Source of the DNA: Bacteroidota bacterium
Lineage (GTDB): Bacteria; Bacteroidota; Bacteroidia; Chitinophagales; Chitinophagaceae
DNA length: 32,362 bases
Reading direction: 5' to 3'
NCBI GenBank assembly: GCA_029561305.1
Contig: JAKQJG010000119.1
Coordinates: 1-32,362 of the forward strand
Below the pieces are notes generated by a model that did no database searches, was not told the DNA's origin, and worked only from the letters and a program-made list of their open reading frames with translations. The translations under genes were made by a program, and so were the position numbers. Positions 30,902 to 32,362 of the stretch are shown piece by piece (the first letter of the stretch is position 1; every line of letters starts with the position of its first letter).

Positions 30902-32362
30902 TTGTTAACTATAAAGAAAGTATTCCGGAAAACATTTAAAGTACTGGCCTGGATAACAGGCAGCTTGCTTTTTTTATTACTGTTGATATATATACTCATC
31001 CAGGTACCTGCTGTGCAAAATTTTGCCCGTCAAAAATTAGTTTCTTACTTAAGCAAAAAGACCCAGTCAAGGATCGAAATAAAAAAATTATCACTGGATT
31101 TTCCAAAACGAATTGTGCTCGAAGGTGTTTATTTCGAAGATCAAAAGAAAGATACGCTGCTATATGGAGGGAATATACAGGTAGATATAGCGCTGATGAA
31201 ACTGCTAAGAAGCAAAGTCGAGATCAGTTATATTGGCCTGACAGATTTTAACGCAAATATTTACCGTAACGGCCAGGATAGCTTTTTTAATTATCAATAT
31301 ATCATCGATGCATTTGCTACTACCGGCACTACAGCACAGGATTCAACAGGTGGAATGAAGATCAGTCTTGATAAAATAAACCTGGAAAACATCCGGGCTT
31401 CTTTTAAAGATGATAAAACCGGGCTGGATTTTTCAGGAAGGTTAGGCAAGTTCAAAACAGCCTTTAAAGAATTTGACCTCGACCAAATGAAATTTTCTTT
31501 ACCGGGTATTGTACTGGAAAATGTTAGCGGACACTTTTATCAGAATAAAACTTTATTGGAAACACAACCAATGGCTGTAGTTGAAGCTGAAAGTGATGAA
31601 CCATTTGATGTAAATATCTCACTTGAAAATATAGGTGTAAAAAATATTGTATTTGATTACAGGAACGATGTTTCTGTAATGGCTGCCAAATTGAACCTGG
31701 GAGAATTATCCGCTAAAGTAAAAACAATTGACCTGGCTAAATTATTTGTGCAAATGGGTTCTATAAAATTGCACAACACAACAGCAGGTATCTATTTAAG
31801 CAAATCGGAGCAGACTGTACAAGTGAAAGAAGAGATCAATAAAGAAGTAACTGCACAGGCAAATAATCCCTGGCAATTTATAATTGATAACCTGGATTTT
31901 GAAAACAACAACATTGTATTTAAAGATGATAACAAACCGGCCAGCAAGGGAATGGACTTTGCTGACTTAAAGATCAGTTCTTTAAAATTTAAAGGAAACG
32001 ATTTCATTGTAACTCCCACTGCTTATTCAGGTAATATTACCACTGCAGGTTTTAACGAACAGAGTGGTTTCAATTTGCTTGAATTAAAAACTTCATTCAA
32101 TTATAGCGATACCGGTGCTGCTCTTAAAAATCTTTATGTGCAGACGGATAAAACACTCATCCGGGATAACATACTTGTTAGTTATCCGTCACTTGATTCA
32201 GCAGTAAAGAATATCGGCAGCATGTATGTTGATGCCAATTTTGATAACAGTAAAATTGCGGCTAAAGATATTCTTGTGTTTGCCCCACAACTGGCAACTT
32301 ATTTTAAAGGAAATGAAAATGCGGTGATCAACGCAGATGCCGGGGTGAAGGGTTACCTGAGC
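30902..32362 (+). CDS. TamB/AsmA-like translocation and assembly protein, N-terminal part
   Basis: A frame open to the window end begins at TTG 30902 (MLTIKKVFRKTFKVLAWI); an in-frame TAG lies at 30815-30817 and no ATG lies between. The N-terminus has one inner-membrane helix (about 16-34, ITGSLLFLLLLIYILIQV) followed by PAVQNFARQKLVSYLSKKTQSRIEI. KLSLDFPKRIVLEGVYFEDQKKDTLLYGGNIQVDI follows in the usual Bacteroidota TamB pattern. The 487 residues seen are beta-rich and repetitive, and the full family is over 1,000 aa with a C-terminal TamB domain beyond this window. Family members bridge the periplasm and help transport lipids or insert outer-membrane proteins. Confidence 0.88.
   Translation, partial: MLTIKKVFRKTFKVLAWITGSLLFLLLLIYILIQVPAVQNFARQKLVSYLSKKTQSRIEIKKLSLDFPKRIVLEGVYFEDQKKDTLLYGGNIQVDIALMKLLRSKVEISYIGLTDFNANIYRNGQDSFFNYQYIIDAFATTGTTAQDSTGGMKISLDKINLENIRASFKDDKTGLDFSGRLGKFKTAFKEFDLDQMKFSLPGIVLENVSGHFYQNKTLLETQPMAVVEAESDEPFDVNISLENIGVKNIVFDYRNDVSVMAAKLNLGELSAKVKTIDLAKLFVQMGSIKLHNTTAGIYLSKSEQTVQVKEEINKEVTAQANNPWQFIIDNLDFENNNIVFKDDNKPASKGMDFADLKISSLKFKGNDFIVTPTAYSGNITTAGFNEQSGFNLLELKTSFNYSDTGAALKNLYVQTDKTLIRDNILVSYPSLDSAVKNIGSMYVDANFDNSKIAAKDILVFAPQLATYFKGNENAVINADAGVKGYLS

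Overview
The window comes from a Bacteroidota genome, most likely a Chitinophagaceae-type soil or freshwater bacterium. The signs are a TAnnTTTG-type -7 promoter box, weak Shine-Dalgarno sequences, signal peptides ending in ..AQ, a Porin_10-like outer-membrane protein, a Bacteroidota-style TamB start, AT-rich spacers with small CCCGA/TCGGG palindromes, and moderate GC. There are no phage genes, transposases or CRISPR arrays.

Layout. 1-2.2 kb: a partial DUF1801 gene, a hexapeptide acetyltransferase and a tandem pair of secreted DUF2846-like proteins. 2.2-3.5 kb: duplicated terminator-like repeats and sucD. 3.7-16.9 kb: a dense oxidoreductive sugar locus. 16.9-20.4 kb: an outer-membrane porin and sucC. 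20.6-24.9 kb: a sigma54-dependent response regulator and a hybrid histidine kinase with an HPt domain. 25-28.6 kb: a DUF2459 protein, tRNA-Leu(GAG), a membrane histidine kinase, a family 2 glycosyltransferase and a small membrane protein. 28.7-29.5 kb: tRNA-Gly(GCC), an intact tRNA-Leu(UAA) between two degenerate tRNA-Leu copies, and a frameshifted GIY-YIG gene. 29.7-32.4 kb: a YtxH-like protein, an unrecognised 228-aa protein, and the start of a TamB/AsmA-type protein that runs off the window.

The centre of interest is 3744-16858. It encodes two GMC flavoprotein dehydrogenases, each next to a gluconate-2-dehydrogenase subunit-3-like partner, and a c-type cytochrome lipoprotein. It also has two PF06439 (DUF1080, '3-keto-disaccharide hydrolase') proteins, three TIM-barrel isomerase-like proteins, a Gfo/Idh/MocA oxidoreductase and a NupG-type MFS permease. 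No classical glycoside hydrolase and no SusC/SusD pair is present. My working model is as follows. Periplasmic GMC complexes oxidise a sugar hydroxyl (probably C3 of a glycoside) and pass electrons to the cytochrome. DUF1080 proteins cleave the 3-keto-glycoside, and exported TIM-barrel enzymes process the product. The MFS protein imports it, and the cytoplasmic TIM-barrel protein and Gfo/Idh/MocA enzyme return it to ordinary sugar metabolism. Both GMC proteins lack signal peptides but carry the same C-x5-C-x3-C motif, which recalls the 3Fe-4S site of bacterial FAD-dependent glucose dehydrogenase. Their small partners carry twin-arginine signals. The families are visible in the sequence; the substrate and the order of steps are inference.
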